Positions 46,294 through 59,300 of a DNA stretch of 64,000 nucleotides are shown here, piece by piece (positions within the stretch are counted from its first letter, which is position 1; each line of letters opens with the position of its first letter). Both the position numbers and the translations under genes were made by a program. This stretch comes from Phellopilus nigrolimitatus (Eukaryota; Basidiomycota; Agaricomycetes; Hymenochaetales; Hymenochaetaceae): assembly GCA_021029095.1 (NCBI GenBank), contig JAJOHG010000032.1, positions 296,084 through 360,083 of the forward strand, in the 5' to 3' direction. The notes below the pieces were generated by a model. The model searched no databases. It had not been told where the DNA came from and saw only the letters and a program-made list of their open reading frames with translations.

Positions 46294-49200
46294 ATGAGCG
46301 GCACAGTTTGTCGCGACGCCGAAGGATGGGGCCCTGTCTCTGTCCTGCGAAACTTCGATCTTACTCCTTGTTTCGAGGAGGGTTTCTTGCTCTCGTCTCT
46401 ACTGGTTCTCGTCGCTGTGTTTGGGCTCGTTAGGTCACTCAGCCTTGCAGAACACCAGAGCAGGGAGCGTTCGCAGAAAAGCATATGGATCTTGAGGACT
46501 AAATTGGTAGGTGCTTATTAGATTAACTTAGCACCGAGGCGCAGCGCTGATCGCATCTTCTTGGATTAGACTTTGTTGACATGCGCACTCGTCGTGAGCG
46601 TAGCTAATCTAATCTTTCTCTTCGCCGCGCCCACACGCGATGTCGTCTCTGTCCACCTGTTATACATTCTGGAGCCGCTATGCCTTGCCGTCACGCCCTT
46701 CTTGACTTTGCTCAACCACACCCGAACCCGCGCTTCCTCTACAATTCTCCTCCTTTTCTGGCCACCATATTTAGTCGCGCTTTCCATCTGGGGACGTACG
46801 GTTTATGTGAAACAGGATGAATGGCTTGTTTCTTCAATTCTAAGAATGATCGTGGGCGCTCTGGGCCTCCTCGGTTTCCTTTTGGAGTGCGTCGGTCCAG
46901 AAATAGGTCTGGTTGTAGGGGAGGGTCAGAAAGTCGAGGATAATCCGCTCATGACAGCAAACATATTCAGTATATGGACATTCGAGTGGATGACGCCGCT
47001 TTTGAGAAAAGGAGTCTCGCGCTTCATCACGGAGGATGATTTACCGCCTCTGTTATCGAAGGACGAGTCTGCAAAACTCGGCAGTGATCTGCAAAGTGCG
47101 ATGCACAAGCAGTGAGTCCGACTATCTGCCTATATCGTAGTATGTTACTGATTCGTGTGGTTCAGTAAGTCCCTTTGGATAGCTCTTTTTGCAAGTTACG
47201 GACGTCCATACATGGTTGCCGCAATAATCAAGCTCGTTCAGGATTGTTTAGCGTTTCTGCAGCCGCAGCTCTTGCGCCGTCTTCTGTCTTACGTGTCGAC
47301 ATACCAGGCTGCTCGAGAAAATCAAAAGCATGGTGGTCCAGAGCCGCCGAGTTCGTTGCAAGGTTTTTCGATTGCGGCTCTGATGTTCATTGCAGCTGTT
47401 ATGCAGACTGTTTTGGTACATCAGGTATTTTATTTGCATTTGTGTTTGTATGTGAGAAGTGTATTGACTTTCCGATGAAGTATTTTCAACGATGCTTTGA
47501 GACGGGTATGCGCGTAAGAGCCGGACTGGTCACTGCGGTATATAAGAAAGCTTTGGTTTTATCCAGCGACGAGCGTGGTCGTTCGTCAGGGGACATTATC
47601 AATATCATGTCCGTTGACGCAACGAGGTTGCAAGACTTTTGCACGTACGGTCTGATAGCCATCTCGGGTCCTTTTCAGGTGAGTACGCGATCCCTTGACT
47701 TGAGGATAGGAAACTGACGTATTGTGTCTGTCAGGTTATCCTGGCATTTGTGTCTCTTTACCAGCTACTAGGATGGCCAGCGTTCGTTGGTGTCGCTATA
47801 ATGGTCTTCTCAATTCCTCTGAACACGTTCATTGCCCGGGCGCTCAAAAAAATGCAAGAAAAGCAGATGAAGAACCGTGATAAGAGGACGCGAATGATGA
47901 GCGAGCTTTTGAATAACATCAAGAGGTCTGTTTATGTCTCCCATTGCTCTCGAAGATAAAGAAAACTCATCTTGATTGCTTCAATAGTATCAAGCTTTAT
48001 GCTTGGGAGAATGCTTTCATCAGACGGGTCCTAGATGTGCGCAATAATCAGGAATTGAAGATGTTGAGGAAAATTGGCATTGCAACTGTTTGTTTATGTT
48101 CATGGTTTTCTGTATCGCAGCCCGCTAAAACATATTTTAGTCCTTGAACACAGGCCTTTGGACTGGGATACCTCGTAAGAGACCATCAATTATATTAAGT
48201 TATGGTGCTTATATGCTTATTTTTCTGTCAGTCCTCGTCGCTTTTAGTTCTTTCGCAATGGCAGCTATGACATCTAGAGCTCCCTTAACTTCAGACATCA
48301 TCTTCCCTTCAATATCTCTATTCATGCTCCTGCAGTTTCCCTTGGCCATGGTTGGTGTCCTGATAAGCATCTGTTCTCGATGATAACTAATGGGTTTTGA
48401 CATCTTGACTAGTTTGCTCAAGTGACGTCTAACATTATTGAAGCTATCGTTTCCATTAGACGACTTTCTCTATACCTTAATGCAAACGAACTGCAACCTG
48501 ATGCACGGACAATCCTTCCCTCCAAGCAGCTTCAAAAAGGTGACACCGTTGTTTCAATCAGAAATGGGGAGTTTAGGTGGTCCAGGGATTCTCCGACGCC
48601 CACGTTGGACAACATCAATCTGACTGTTCGAAAAGGCGAGCTCGTAGGGGTTCTGGGGAGGGTCGGTGCTGGCAAGGTAAGTTATAACCGATATGTTTTG
48701 CTGGAATAATGCACGAAAGCAATCCTTTTAAAAACAATCAGACAAGTTTATTGTCTGCGATTATCGGCGATTTGCGGCGCGAGGATGGCGAGGTTGTGTT
48801 ACACGGGAGTATCGCATATGCGCCTCAGAATCCTTGGTATAGACGTGTTCATGTCTTCCCATCGATTCAATGACTAATTCCAACTAGGATTTTTTCCGAG
48901 ACGATTCGTCAGAACATCCTTTTGTCGCATGAGTATGATGAAGCGTTTTATGATATTGTTCTGGACGGTTGGTGTTTTCTTTGGATATCTGAGTTCCGAG
49001 GACTAAACAGAGCTGATCGGTATTCAAGCGTGTGCTCTTCGTCAGGATTTAGCTCTTATGGGTCCTCAAGGTGATTTGACTGAAGTCGGGGAGAAAGGTA
49101 AGGGTTATTTTTTATGCTGGTATTACAAAATGCTCATCCCTCCTTCCCTCCTTGCTATAGGTATAACGGTCAGTATACATCTCGAGTTCAGTATGCTACA

Positions 49201-52200
49201 TTCGGGTCTGACGCAAGCGAATCTAGCTCAGCGGTGGTCAGAAGGCGCGGGTGTCTTTGGCACGAGCTGTTTATGCAAGGGCTGACCTGTAAGATGATTT
49301 GCGCGCTCATTAGAATACCCTCGCTCAACGTTTTATTAGTATACTACTGGATGACGTGCTAGCAGGTAATGTTTATTGTGTATTCTGAGACCATATTGTT
49401 GACTTCTGTACAGCCGTAGACTCTCACGTCGCTCGACACGTATTCGGTAAGTATATGCTTGTAATCAGATTCTCAAAAACTAACACAATCTTTATATGAA
49501 GATCAGGTTATTGGCCCCTTTGGGTTACTGTCCACAAAGGCACGAATTCTCGTGACGAACAGTATTTCGTTCCTGAAGTATTTTGATCATCTCCTATTTC
49601 TGCGCCGCGGTATTGTCCTTGAGGCGGGCACTTACGATGAGCTTTTGTCAAATGAAGACACGCAAATTGCCAGGCTGATGTAAGTCAATATCGGGACTTT
49701 CGAGATTTCTCTGCTTAGTGTGCTTTAGAAAAGGCCATGGTGCGGGACTGACGAGCTCAGGAGCATCGACACCCAGGGGTTCTTCAGAAGCCACAGCAAC
49801 TGCAGAGAATGATGAGACTGTGACACTATCAGCATCAGACATGTCGACTCCGAGTCAAGACGAGAAAAGTTTTAGACGACTTGGCCACAAGGCGAGCTTC
49901 GCCAAGGCCGTGATCACGGGACTCCCCGCGACGAAGGCATCTGATAACATTACGAAAGAGTACAGTGAGCAAGGCAGAGTGAAGAAGGACGTTTACATTC
50001 AGTACATTCAGGCTGCGTCCACTACTGGCTTCGCGCTTTTCCTTTTGGCCACCGTTACTCAGCAAGCTTCGTCAATCCTAGGCAACATAGTCCTCAGAGC
50101 TTGGGGGGAACATAACCGCAAAGCCGGCGACAATTCAGATATGGGGAGATATTTACTTGCCTATGGCCTGAGTTCCTTGTCTTCTGTCCTACTTGGCGCT
50201 GCTGGTGCTATCTTGATGTGGGTTTTGATATCGTTACGGAGTGCCCGCCATCTGCATGATTCCGTAAGTCATTCGAACTTATTTCGTAAAAGTAACGTTT
50301 CATCACTTTCTTGAGTAGATGCTGCATTCTGTCCTCCGTGCACCGCTGAGCTTCTTTGAAATGACACCCTCCGGAAGGTTTGCGCCTGCTGTACCTTCGA
50401 AAGAATAGGATTTAACCTGTCTCTAGGATCATGAATCTTTTCTCAAGGGACACGTACGTCGTAGATCAGGTGCTTGCTCGCGTCATTCAGAACATGATTC
50501 GCACAATTTGTGTATGCGCTGGGATTATCACTGTCATCGGCGCCAGCTTCCCACTTTTCCTTGTCGCTGTAATACCTCTGGCATGGGTGTATAGGAACGT
50601 CATGATGTGCGTCTTGCTATTTTGGAGAGCTTTTTCCCCCTTCAAATCTGTATTGAAACTACGATTCTGGCAGTTACTACCTAGCCACGTCTCGCGAGTT
50701 GAAACGGTTGGACGCAGTTTCGCGATCTCCTATTTTTGCGTGGTTTTCCGAATGTCTTGGTGGACTTTCAACTATCCGGGCGTTCTCGCAACAGCAGGTT
50801 TTCATTCAGCAAAATGAATTCCGTATCGACCGAAATCAGGTTTGCTACCTTCCGAGCATTTCAGTAAACCGATGGCTGGCAATTAGACTGGAGCTAGTTG
50901 GGGCAAGTATTATTTTAGCTGCGTCTGTTCTTGCTGTTATTGCATTGGTGACAACTGGCGTCGATGCCGGCCTGGTTGGACTTGTCTTAAGCTACGGGTT
51001 GAACACAACAAGTTCTTTGGTATTTTTATAATACTACCTACGTTCCTGGATTATTCTCACTAAGTTATTCTTACTAATTTTCAGAACTGGGTCGTACGAT
51101 CAACAAGTGAAGTTGAGCAGAACATCGTCAGCGTCGAACGGATTTTGCACTACATCAGGCTCACTCCCGAAGCGCCAGCTGAGCTCCCGAACAATGAGCC
51201 CGGTAGAAGGTGGCCCTCTGACGGAGCAATAGAGTTTAGGCGCGTCATCGACAGGTTTAAAGCAAGATTCGACCTTCGTAATACTAACGTTATGCTTACA
51301 GAAATTACTCATTGAGATACCGTCCTGAGCTAGACTTGTGCTTGAAAGACATATCCCTGCAAATTGTAAGTCGTCGACGAGATTTAATGTAGGTACCCAT
51401 TTTCCCGTTACCTGACAAGTGAACTATTTTCTCAGAAGGCGAAAGAAAAGATCGGTATTTGTGGAAGGACGGGCGCGGGAAAATCATCGGTTCGTGCTCA
51501 CTGTACGAAAGGAATCAATAGCTGATTTTGTTTGGCCGTACAGCTTCTTTTAGCGTTATTCCGTATAATCGAGCCTGCTTCCGGTACCATTCTGATAGAC
51601 GGAGTGGATATCACGAACTTAGGCCTTCAAGATCGTGAGTTTTCCCACTGCTTTGGCGGACGGCTTTTTTCATCTCTTCTCCACCTGAAAAGTTCGTTCC
51701 GCAATCTCTATCGTGCCGCAATCCCCAGATCTATTTGAAGGGACAATCAGAGAAAACATTGACCCCTTGGGCGAATATCAAGACGTTGATATCTGGACTG
51801 CTTTAGAGCAGGTGTGCAAGTTTGTTTAGATGATTTACATGAGTCTACGTCTAATTCGATTTCTAAAGGCCCATCTTAGGCAATATATTGAAGGCCTTCC
51901 GGAGGGTCTGGACGCTCCTGTGCGAGAGGGGGGGTTGTCTTTGTCTCAAGGTCAGAGACAATTGATTTGTTTTGCGAGGGCATTGTTACGAAAGGCATGT
52001 TTCATACCTTTGCGTGCAAATATTAGTCTACTCACTTCGTTTTTTTAAGACCAAAATTCTAGTGCTCGATGAAGGTATGTACAGCACGCCAGCATCTTCC
52101 TTTTTTTGCCACTCACATGTCATTGGGCAGCCACGTCTGCCGTTGACCTCGACACCGACAGAGCTGTTCAGGACATTATTAGGGGACCGCATTTTGCATC

Positions 52201-52486
52201 TATGACTATGCTTATTATCGCGTACGTATATTGGTATTACGTTCTTATTGTCATCTTTTGACGTGACAACGTAAATCAGACACCGCCTGAACACAATCAT
52301 GGACTCGGATCGTATACTTGTGCTGGGTGAGGGCCAGGTGAGTCGTGTTTTTGTGTAGTCATGTGAAGAGCGACAGACCTACAAGACCTTCGGATGCAGG
52401 TTAAAGAGTTCGATTCACCGCAGAGCCTGCTACAAAAAGAGGAGTCGGTTTTCCGTTCGCTTGCTGTGGAGGCTGGTCTTGTTTGA
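46294..52486 (+). CDS. ABCC (MRP/YCF1-type) full ABC transporter, 31 exons
   Basis: ATP-driven exporter of conjugated organic anions, usually vacuolar. My 31-exon model gives 1486 aa with every phase consistent. TMD0 (five TM) is in exons 1-2, ending in the linker ENIFSIWTFEWMTPL-like segment (ANIFSIWTFEWMTPLLRKG). TMD1 includes TGMRVRAGLVTAVYKKALVL and DATRLQDFC. NBD1: Walker A GRVGAGKTSLLSAI (48662-48770), APQNPWIFSETIRQNIL, signature LSGGQKARVSLARAVYARAD, Walker B LILLDDVLAAVDSHVAR. TMD2 contains LHSVLRAPLSFFEMTPSGRI and REL-KRLDAVSRSPIFAWFSE. NBD2: Walker A GRTGAGKSSLLLALFRIIEP, SIVPQSPDLFEGTIRENIDP, signature LSLSQGQRQLICFARALLRK, Walker B ILVLDEATSAVDLDTD, H-loop LIIAHRLNTIMDSD. It carries an 8-nt exon (49161-49168) and two GC-AG introns (51240-51301, 51995-52049). 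Substrate unknown. Confidence 0.93.
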
Positions 52487-52614
52487 TCGAATTAAAAATG
52501 TACATACTTTGGTAGACGCGTACACCGACCTAGACAAATCTTACAATCTTACATATGCTTTCTGTACGGGTGATTATTATGTAATACCCTTGCTACAGAT
52601 AAGTGCTACATGTA

Positions 52615-53089
52615 CAGTTGATTATCTCATAATGCATCACCTCCGTTCCGAGGTTTTGTATCCATTATTAGATATTATGCAACAGTAAATGTCACAATCT
52701 CGTGACAAATGGTGACTTCGGCATAATGTGTGACACAGATTTACAAAAATGAGAAAGCAAGGTCTGGCACAAGCTTCGTGGGTTTTTTTAGAGGCTGCAA
52801 TGTAGCATCGATTACCGAAAGAAAAGATGCTACTTGTCAGACATGCTGAGGATCAGTTAGGTCAGCCTGAGGATCACCATCGACGTGCCCAATGTGGGTG
52901 TTTTTGTTGGCAAATACCCCCAAAATAGGATCTACTAATGCATATTCCCCAAAAAACTTATGCAATATTAGGTATTAGATTGCTTGCATATTTTGGCTGT
53001 AAAAGTAGGAACGAAGTCGGTTCCCGGATTTTTCATGCATTATTAGATATTATGCATTATGAGGTGATGCATTATGAGATAATCAACTG
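52615..53089. mobile_element. MITE, Tc1/mariner-like, with TA target-site duplication
   Basis: A 475-bp non-coding element with perfect 29-bp terminal inverted repeats: 52615-52643 (begins CAGTTGATTATCTCATAATG) and its exact reverse complement at 53061-53089. Flanking TA dinucleotides are present on both sides (52613-52614 and 53090-53091), the target duplication of the Tc1/mariner superfamily, whose ends often start CAGT. The interior is AT-rich, has no open frame, and contains two same-direction copies of ATTATTAGATATTATGC near each end. It lies between the ABCC stop and the MscS start. Identical ends suggest fairly recent insertion. Confidence 0.8.
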
Positions 53090-53293
53090 TATGTAAATAA
53101 GGCACAGGGACGAAAGGGATGAACGCATAGTTTCCATTTACGATCTTACTTTATCTCGACACTCTTGGCAATTGATAATTTTTTTAAAAATACTTTCTCA
53201 TCCCCCCTTCCCCAAACCTCAACAACAACGGCGATATCAGTGGCGGAAACGGTATCAAAGGCTCGGCCGTCGATGCCAAAACTGTAAAATTGC

Positions 53294-56003
53294 ATGAGCG
53301 CGAGAGTGTCCAAGGAGGTGACAGCAGGTCTGGAGATGTCTTCCCTCTCCTCGAAATCGGACTCGCAGTCGCCCATCAATCTGAAGATACACGACTACAA
53401 GTCCGAAGACCCCTCTGTTACTTTCAACGAGATCATTAACAAGTCTGCTGCCAATGACTCGCCTTCAGATACAGAGACAAACTCGTCCGACGAATTTGAT
53501 TGGGAGGCGGAAGATGACGGCGTGGATACGAAGGACTTGGAGACGAAGCGGAAAACCAGACGAGGTAGGAAGATATATGGCCTCTTCATGAAACTTTCCA
53601 GGCCTATCAGGACGTTTCTGGTCGCTGTCCTTGGTGCTGGTGTCCTCATCACTCCCCTTCTCGTCACGCATTTCCGCTTTCACGACAGCCCCGCTCGTCC
53701 CCATGTGCATGCTTGGTCACTATGGTTGTCCATTTCCTGGGCAGCAGCCTCTGCTACGTATCTCGTTGTCGATCTCATCCCAAGATTTGTCGTTTTCATT
53801 GTCACGCTTTTCCGCGGACAAGTGGAGAATCTGAAAACTCAATTAGAAGTACGTTATACTTTCAATATACAGAAATGCGTATTTGACCTTCTATAATAGC
53901 TAGTATATGCGGTTTCTGGGTGGCTGAAGCTTACGCTCGATGTTTCATGGTCTTGGATCGCTCTCTCTGTTGTGCGCGCAGCACTTCATCCGCCTGGGTC
54001 TTACTGGGTCATCATTAATCGGGTCATACAGGTAAGAAATGGCGATCACGCGGATTGTCTATTCCTCGTCTATCTACTAATGGTCACTTTCAAAAGGCAC
54101 TTTTTGCGGCGAGCTTAATACTACTAGTAGAAAAGCTTTTTCTTCGTTTTGTCGCCATTCGCTTCCATCAGAAGGCACTTGCCGACAGACTGGCTGAGAA
54201 CAAGCTTGCTCTGAAGGCTTTGGATCGTCTGTCCAACGCGCAACCTGTAGCGACAAAGAAGATGCCTTACCTTCTGAACAGAAAGAAAGGACATAAATCC
54301 AGTTTAGGCGGCTCGAGAAGTGCGTCGATGGACATGTTGAACAAAGAGCTGTGCATGGAGCCTGTTCCTCCCGAAGACGCAGCCGGCGATCTGCAAGGTG
54401 GCAAACAATCAGCGATGGGGAGGAAAAGGCGCCGCAAGGCCGTAGCTGCCATGATTGTTGATCAATTAGGCGACGCTATTGGTCAGGTTGCGCTAAAAGA
54501 CAGTAAATTCAACCGAGGGGGTGAAATTACTGGTCTCCATTCCGCTAGGCGTCTTGCAAGGCAGCTGTTCGCATCGCTAAGTAATGTTCATCCGGCAAGG
54601 GATTACCTTATTGTAGAAGGTCAGTTAAACGTACAACTGATTCTACCGCATCTAATTTCCTTGCACGTTTCAGATTTTTATCCCTACTTCCGTTCCACGG
54701 CTGAGGCGGTAAGTCTTGTCTGACATTTTCTCGCTATCATATCATAGACTCCTTCGGCAGACCGCAGCATTTGCTGTCTTCGATAAAGATGACAACGGTG
54801 ATATTACGAAGAAGGAAATGCGCGAGGCCGTCCAGCGCATCTATCGGGAACGCAAGGCACTTATCTCTAGTTTAAAGGCGAGTGAATCTACACTGTGTAG
54901 TTTTTTATAAGTTTGATCTGATTGTTTTTGTAGGATGTTGGTAGTGCTGTCGCAAAGCTAGACGCAGTTTTAGTTACTGTTGCTCTTTTGGGCATTATTT
55001 TCTGCTGCCTTCTGATTTTCAATAGAGGCAACACCGTTGCGTCACTCGTGCCTTTGGCGACGATCGTTCTTGGCTTCTCCTTCATCTTCGGGAACTCGGC
55101 CCAAACTTTGTTTGAATCGGTGAGCATTCCCTGCTTGCGGATTAAATTTTGAAGTGCTGATTATCCTGTTAGCTCATCTTCATTTTTTCCACTCACGTAT
55201 TCGACGTGGGTGATCTGGTTCTTATTGACGATCAGGTAAGGGTTCCTCTGCCTCTGTATCGTCATTGATATAAAGTATGTGTCCAGCCTTTATTCGTTCG
55301 CGAGTTTGGCTTGTTCTCTACGACTTTTCGCCGAGTCGATGGGCAAGAGATCATCGCGCCGAACTCACTTTTGGCAAGTACCAAATTGGTTCACAATCTA
55401 AGGCGAAGCAATTCAATGTGCGTTTCGGCCATTATCATCTTCATTGGTTGTCTTCACTGATTGAATGTCCCAGGTGGGAGACCACGAACATTATGGTCTC
55501 ATATGATACACCTCTAGAAGCTATCGAGACGCTTCAGAGTAGACTAAAGACATACGTTTCTCAAAATAACCGGGAGTGGTCCAATGTGCTTGTCAATATT
55601 GATAAAATGGAATATCAAAACGCGATAACCCTCGTTATTGCGATGGAGCGTGAGCCGAATTTTTTTATGTGGGCATTCTGCAGATGATAAAATTTTCCTA
55701 GACCGCCCAAATTGGCAGGACTGGGGCGGACGCTGGGCGCGTCGAACGCTATTCATGCGTAATTTGAAGGTTGTACTTGAGGAGCTTGACATCACGTACA
55801 CTCTTCCCATACAGCCAGTTTTGTTGCCGAAGTATCCGCCTTATGGAAACAATCAGCTGGATGTGCCTTCTCGCCAGGTCAGTCAATCAAGCATGTTCGG
55901 TCAGTCGAGGGAGTCGCTTGGAAATGCAGGATTCCACCAGGATGAAGTCTATAGAGCGCCTGGTCCAGGACCTACTTTTAGGATTGGAGGGGCGAATTTT
56001 TAA
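53294..56003 (+). CDS. EF-hand MscS-family mechanosensitive ion channel
   Basis: Fungal ER-membrane channel of the Msy1/Msy2 type, linked in fission yeast to hypo-osmotic stress and calcium. Ten exons: 53294-53848, 53900-54031, 54097-54619, 54674-54708, 54761-54877, 54934-55119, 55173-55235, 55287-55417, 55474-55649, 55702-56003; 739 aa. A polar acidic N-terminus is followed by TM segments (IRTFLVAVLGAGVLITPLLV; SLWLSISWAAASATYLVVDL; WSWIALSVV), then LFAASLILLVEKLFLRFVAI. The EF-hand is FDKDDNGDITKKEMREAV, with Asp at loop positions 1 and 3, Asn at 5. The pore and beta domain include AKLDAVLVTVALLGIIFCCL, then LATIVLGFSFIFGNSAQTLF, HVFDVGDLVLIDDQ, FGLFSTTFRRVDGQEIIAPN and VSYDTPLEAIETLQSRLKTY. 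Intron 54878-54933 uses AAG|GCGAGT (GC-AG). Confidence 0.93.
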
Positions 56004-56326
56004 TTTTTATTACGGTAGCATTTGCTATCCTAGGTCATCCTCGTAGACGTTTAAATGTGTTTTTTCACTTTTACTTACCGTTGCGGAAGACACGCGAATC
56101 GACTGATTTCTCAAGGTATGGATGTGATTACATCATTTCCCCCACGAGTAATCGGAGAATGAACAAGAGTACGTGTCAACTCCGCTCTTTCCTTTGTAAG
56201 CTGCGCGTCTCGGCTCTTGTTTTGTCTCAGTTTAACCTCGGCGGTTGTTACTGGTCGCTGGTCGATTGTACTGTATGATCGCTGCAATCGCTTTCTCTGC
56301 CGATTCTTTCTTCTTGTCTTCTCAGT
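56004..56326. other. Spacer between MscS gene and LIG4
   Basis: 323 bp. Holds the MscS 3' region and the LIG4 promoter, with a pyrimidine-rich stretch (TTTCTTCTTGTCTTCTCAG) just before the LIG4 ATG. The open frame from 56245 running into LIG4 conflicts with the LIG4 splice model and is not used. Confidence 0.4.
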
Positions 56327-59300
56327 ATGAACGGCTACACGCAAATTCCATTTTCATTGTGAGCCACGCGATAATTGCAGTGAAATCCGAACTCAATTAC
56401 TATGGTGGCTTTTCCTTTAGCTTTGCGTCGCTCTGTCGCGAGCTTGCAAATATAAAACCCAGTCCCGTTAAGTCTAGAAAAAGAGACATTACTACATCAC
56501 AGTCTAAATGCGTCGTCGTTTTTCAACGATGGGTAATGGAACTGCGTCGTCGGTTCCCTCAACCGCCACCGGGCACAACGTCTGTTCTGTTCCGCATGCT
56601 CTTTCCTCAAGAAGATCAACGGCGCAAGTATGATATGCAAGAAAGGCGCTTGGCGCAGAGTCTTACCAAAGTATTGGGCATGTGTGATAAACCGGATGGT
56701 CGAGGAGCAAATTTAAAAAATTGGGCAAATTCTTCATCAGGTGCCGCGTGTCTCGGAGACGTAGTGTTTAGTTTGCTGTCTGTTTCCTCCTACGTGAGTA
56801 TCGTTCTCTGTTATTTCTCTGTCTCTGTCTCTTATCGATTTAAATAGGTTGCGGACGATTACGTGGGACCTCAGACTGTCGAAGATATCAACATACTGTT
56901 AGATGAGTTGGCTTCGAAATCGAGCTTTTCTATATCAAGTCTCCGAGCGACAGCGGTCTCTGCTCGATCGCGGAACGATATACTACGAGATGCCTACAGC
57001 TCGATAGGCCCCTATGAGGCCGCCGTGCTCACGCAAATTATACTGAAAGATCTCAGGCCCATTCTCTATCCAATTTGGAACATGACAACATTTGAAGCAC
57101 TCGTAGAATTCAATACAAACGCGCTGCATGTTCTGTCCTTGCATGAAGCGATGCGAGTTTGGGATCCCTCGTGCACGCTACTAAATTGCTATAGAGTTCA
57201 GTCGACTCTGGAAGACGCGATACATCTTTCGGAAACGACTAACTCCAGAGACTTTTACCCAAGGCTCAACATACCCATTCAAGTGCGATAATTGGATTTC
57301 TAACTCGCGAGAAGTTTTAAGATGTTTCATCAATAGATACCTAAATGTATCAAAGGTCTGGGTTGTGCCAACGCGTTGAGTCATTTCAAATCCGATGCCT
57401 CAGTCTGGGCAGAGGTCAAATACGACGGGGAACGGTCGGTAACAACCTGCTCTTCCGATTTTGTCTTCATATCACGACTGGTTCTATTTCAAGGATGCAG
57501 ATTCATGTCATAGTTGACGAAGAAGGACGGTCCGAGATTACAATATTCAGTAAAAGCAAAAGAGACTCGACTTTGGATCGAATAGCAACACATTGGTATG
57601 TGAAACAACCCTCTTTTGTTACTACTTTCTGACTCGATAACTAGGATTATAAGAGAAGCGCTCGGTCTACCCCAGAGAGATTTGACAAGAGTTCCTGTGC
57701 GGGCTGCTTCCCGAAGCAAGGAAGCAATTACATCAATCATAGTTGAGGGTGAGATGGTAGCATACGACAAGAACACTGGCATTGATGGTACGTAGTGTAC
57801 GAGGGATTTTCTACAAGAGAAACTTACGCATGGAAATAAAGAGTTCTGGCGAATCCGTGAACTCGTGGAATCGACGGCATATGGTGCTCGATCACGAAAT
57901 CGTCAATCGCGCGCCGAAACCCAGTAAGTAATTAACCCTGCTATCATTAGCGCGTATATTTGAATCTTTCCCGATTGTTTTAGGTATAAAGAGAGATTGA
58001 ATCTACTGCCGTCTGACGCTGAAGGCCATCTTGCCATCGTCTTTTTCGACATCCTATTTCTGAACGGACGCTCTCTTCTCTTCGATGTGTATTCGACCCG
58101 TCGGTCTGTCCTTGAACGTGTTATCTGTACCATCCCGCAATACGCCTTCATTGCACGCCGGGAGGAAATCACCTTGTCAGCTGTAAATTCTATAGCCTCC
58201 GGGTTGAAGAAGCTTCAGCAGACATTCACGTCGTGTATCACTAATCATGAGGAGGGACTAGTTCTGAAAGCATCGGATGGAAAATATGCAGACTGGCGTA
58301 GCGCATGGGTCAAGGTATTTTAGTGTTCATCTCTGACTCTGAGTTTGAGATGTCTTAACCGTGGGTTAACTAGCTAAAGAAGGACTACATCCCGGGTTAC
58401 GGAGACAGTGTGGACCTTGCAATTGTTGGGGCAGTGTGGGAGAAAGAGCGAGGCAGGGATCTCCGGGGTAAACGTCTTTCCTGATGTTTTGAGACCAAAG
58501 TCTACATATTTCACATTCAGTTCCTACGGCAACATTTACCACGTTTTATATCGGTGTTCTCAGTAACGAACCCGTGGTCAGTTCTCGCATTATCCCTCAA
58601 AAAAAAATCTTACGCGGTACCGCTCTAGTCCGAGACAAAACCTCATTTTGAAGTATATTTCACGGTCTCGTACGGTCTTAATCGAAAACAACTTGAAGAG
58701 TTGGATTTTCTTGTCAAGTCAACGAGCCCTGTGGAGTTTATTTCAACGGAAGATATCGAGAAGCTTGCTTTCACTTTCCATGTATCTTCGAATTTAGAAG
58801 ACCCCTCCGTAGTACTCTCTACGCCATTGCTCGTCGAGATATTTGGAGCAGGTTTCGTCAAATCAGGTAATGCAGAGGTTTGTCTATTCCTTTTATTTCG
58901 TGATCAACTTAGGCTAACAGTCGACGCAGTTCTATGAACCTCGATTTCCTCGAATAAGCAAAGTATACCGGGCGGGAGATCGCAGTTGGCATGAAGGTAT
59001 ATCCCCTTATCCTTCAATCCCCCCTATAATAATAATGTCTGGTAGCCCTTAACCAACCAGAATTCGACCGAATTGCGCGCAACGCTGTTGGTAAAGACAA
59101 ACCTCATAAAGATATTGATGATTGGTGCAACGTTTTATGGGGGGAACCAAACTCTCCAGGCGCTAAAAATGCGGAGAGGAGGAAAAAGACGGAAGGGTTC
59201 TGGGTACGCAAAATCAAAAAAGCCGGTGACGTGCGAGCTAATGAATGGCAAGAACAGTCTGGAGTCCCTCGAGTTCAGAAACAAACATGTATAGGCGAGA

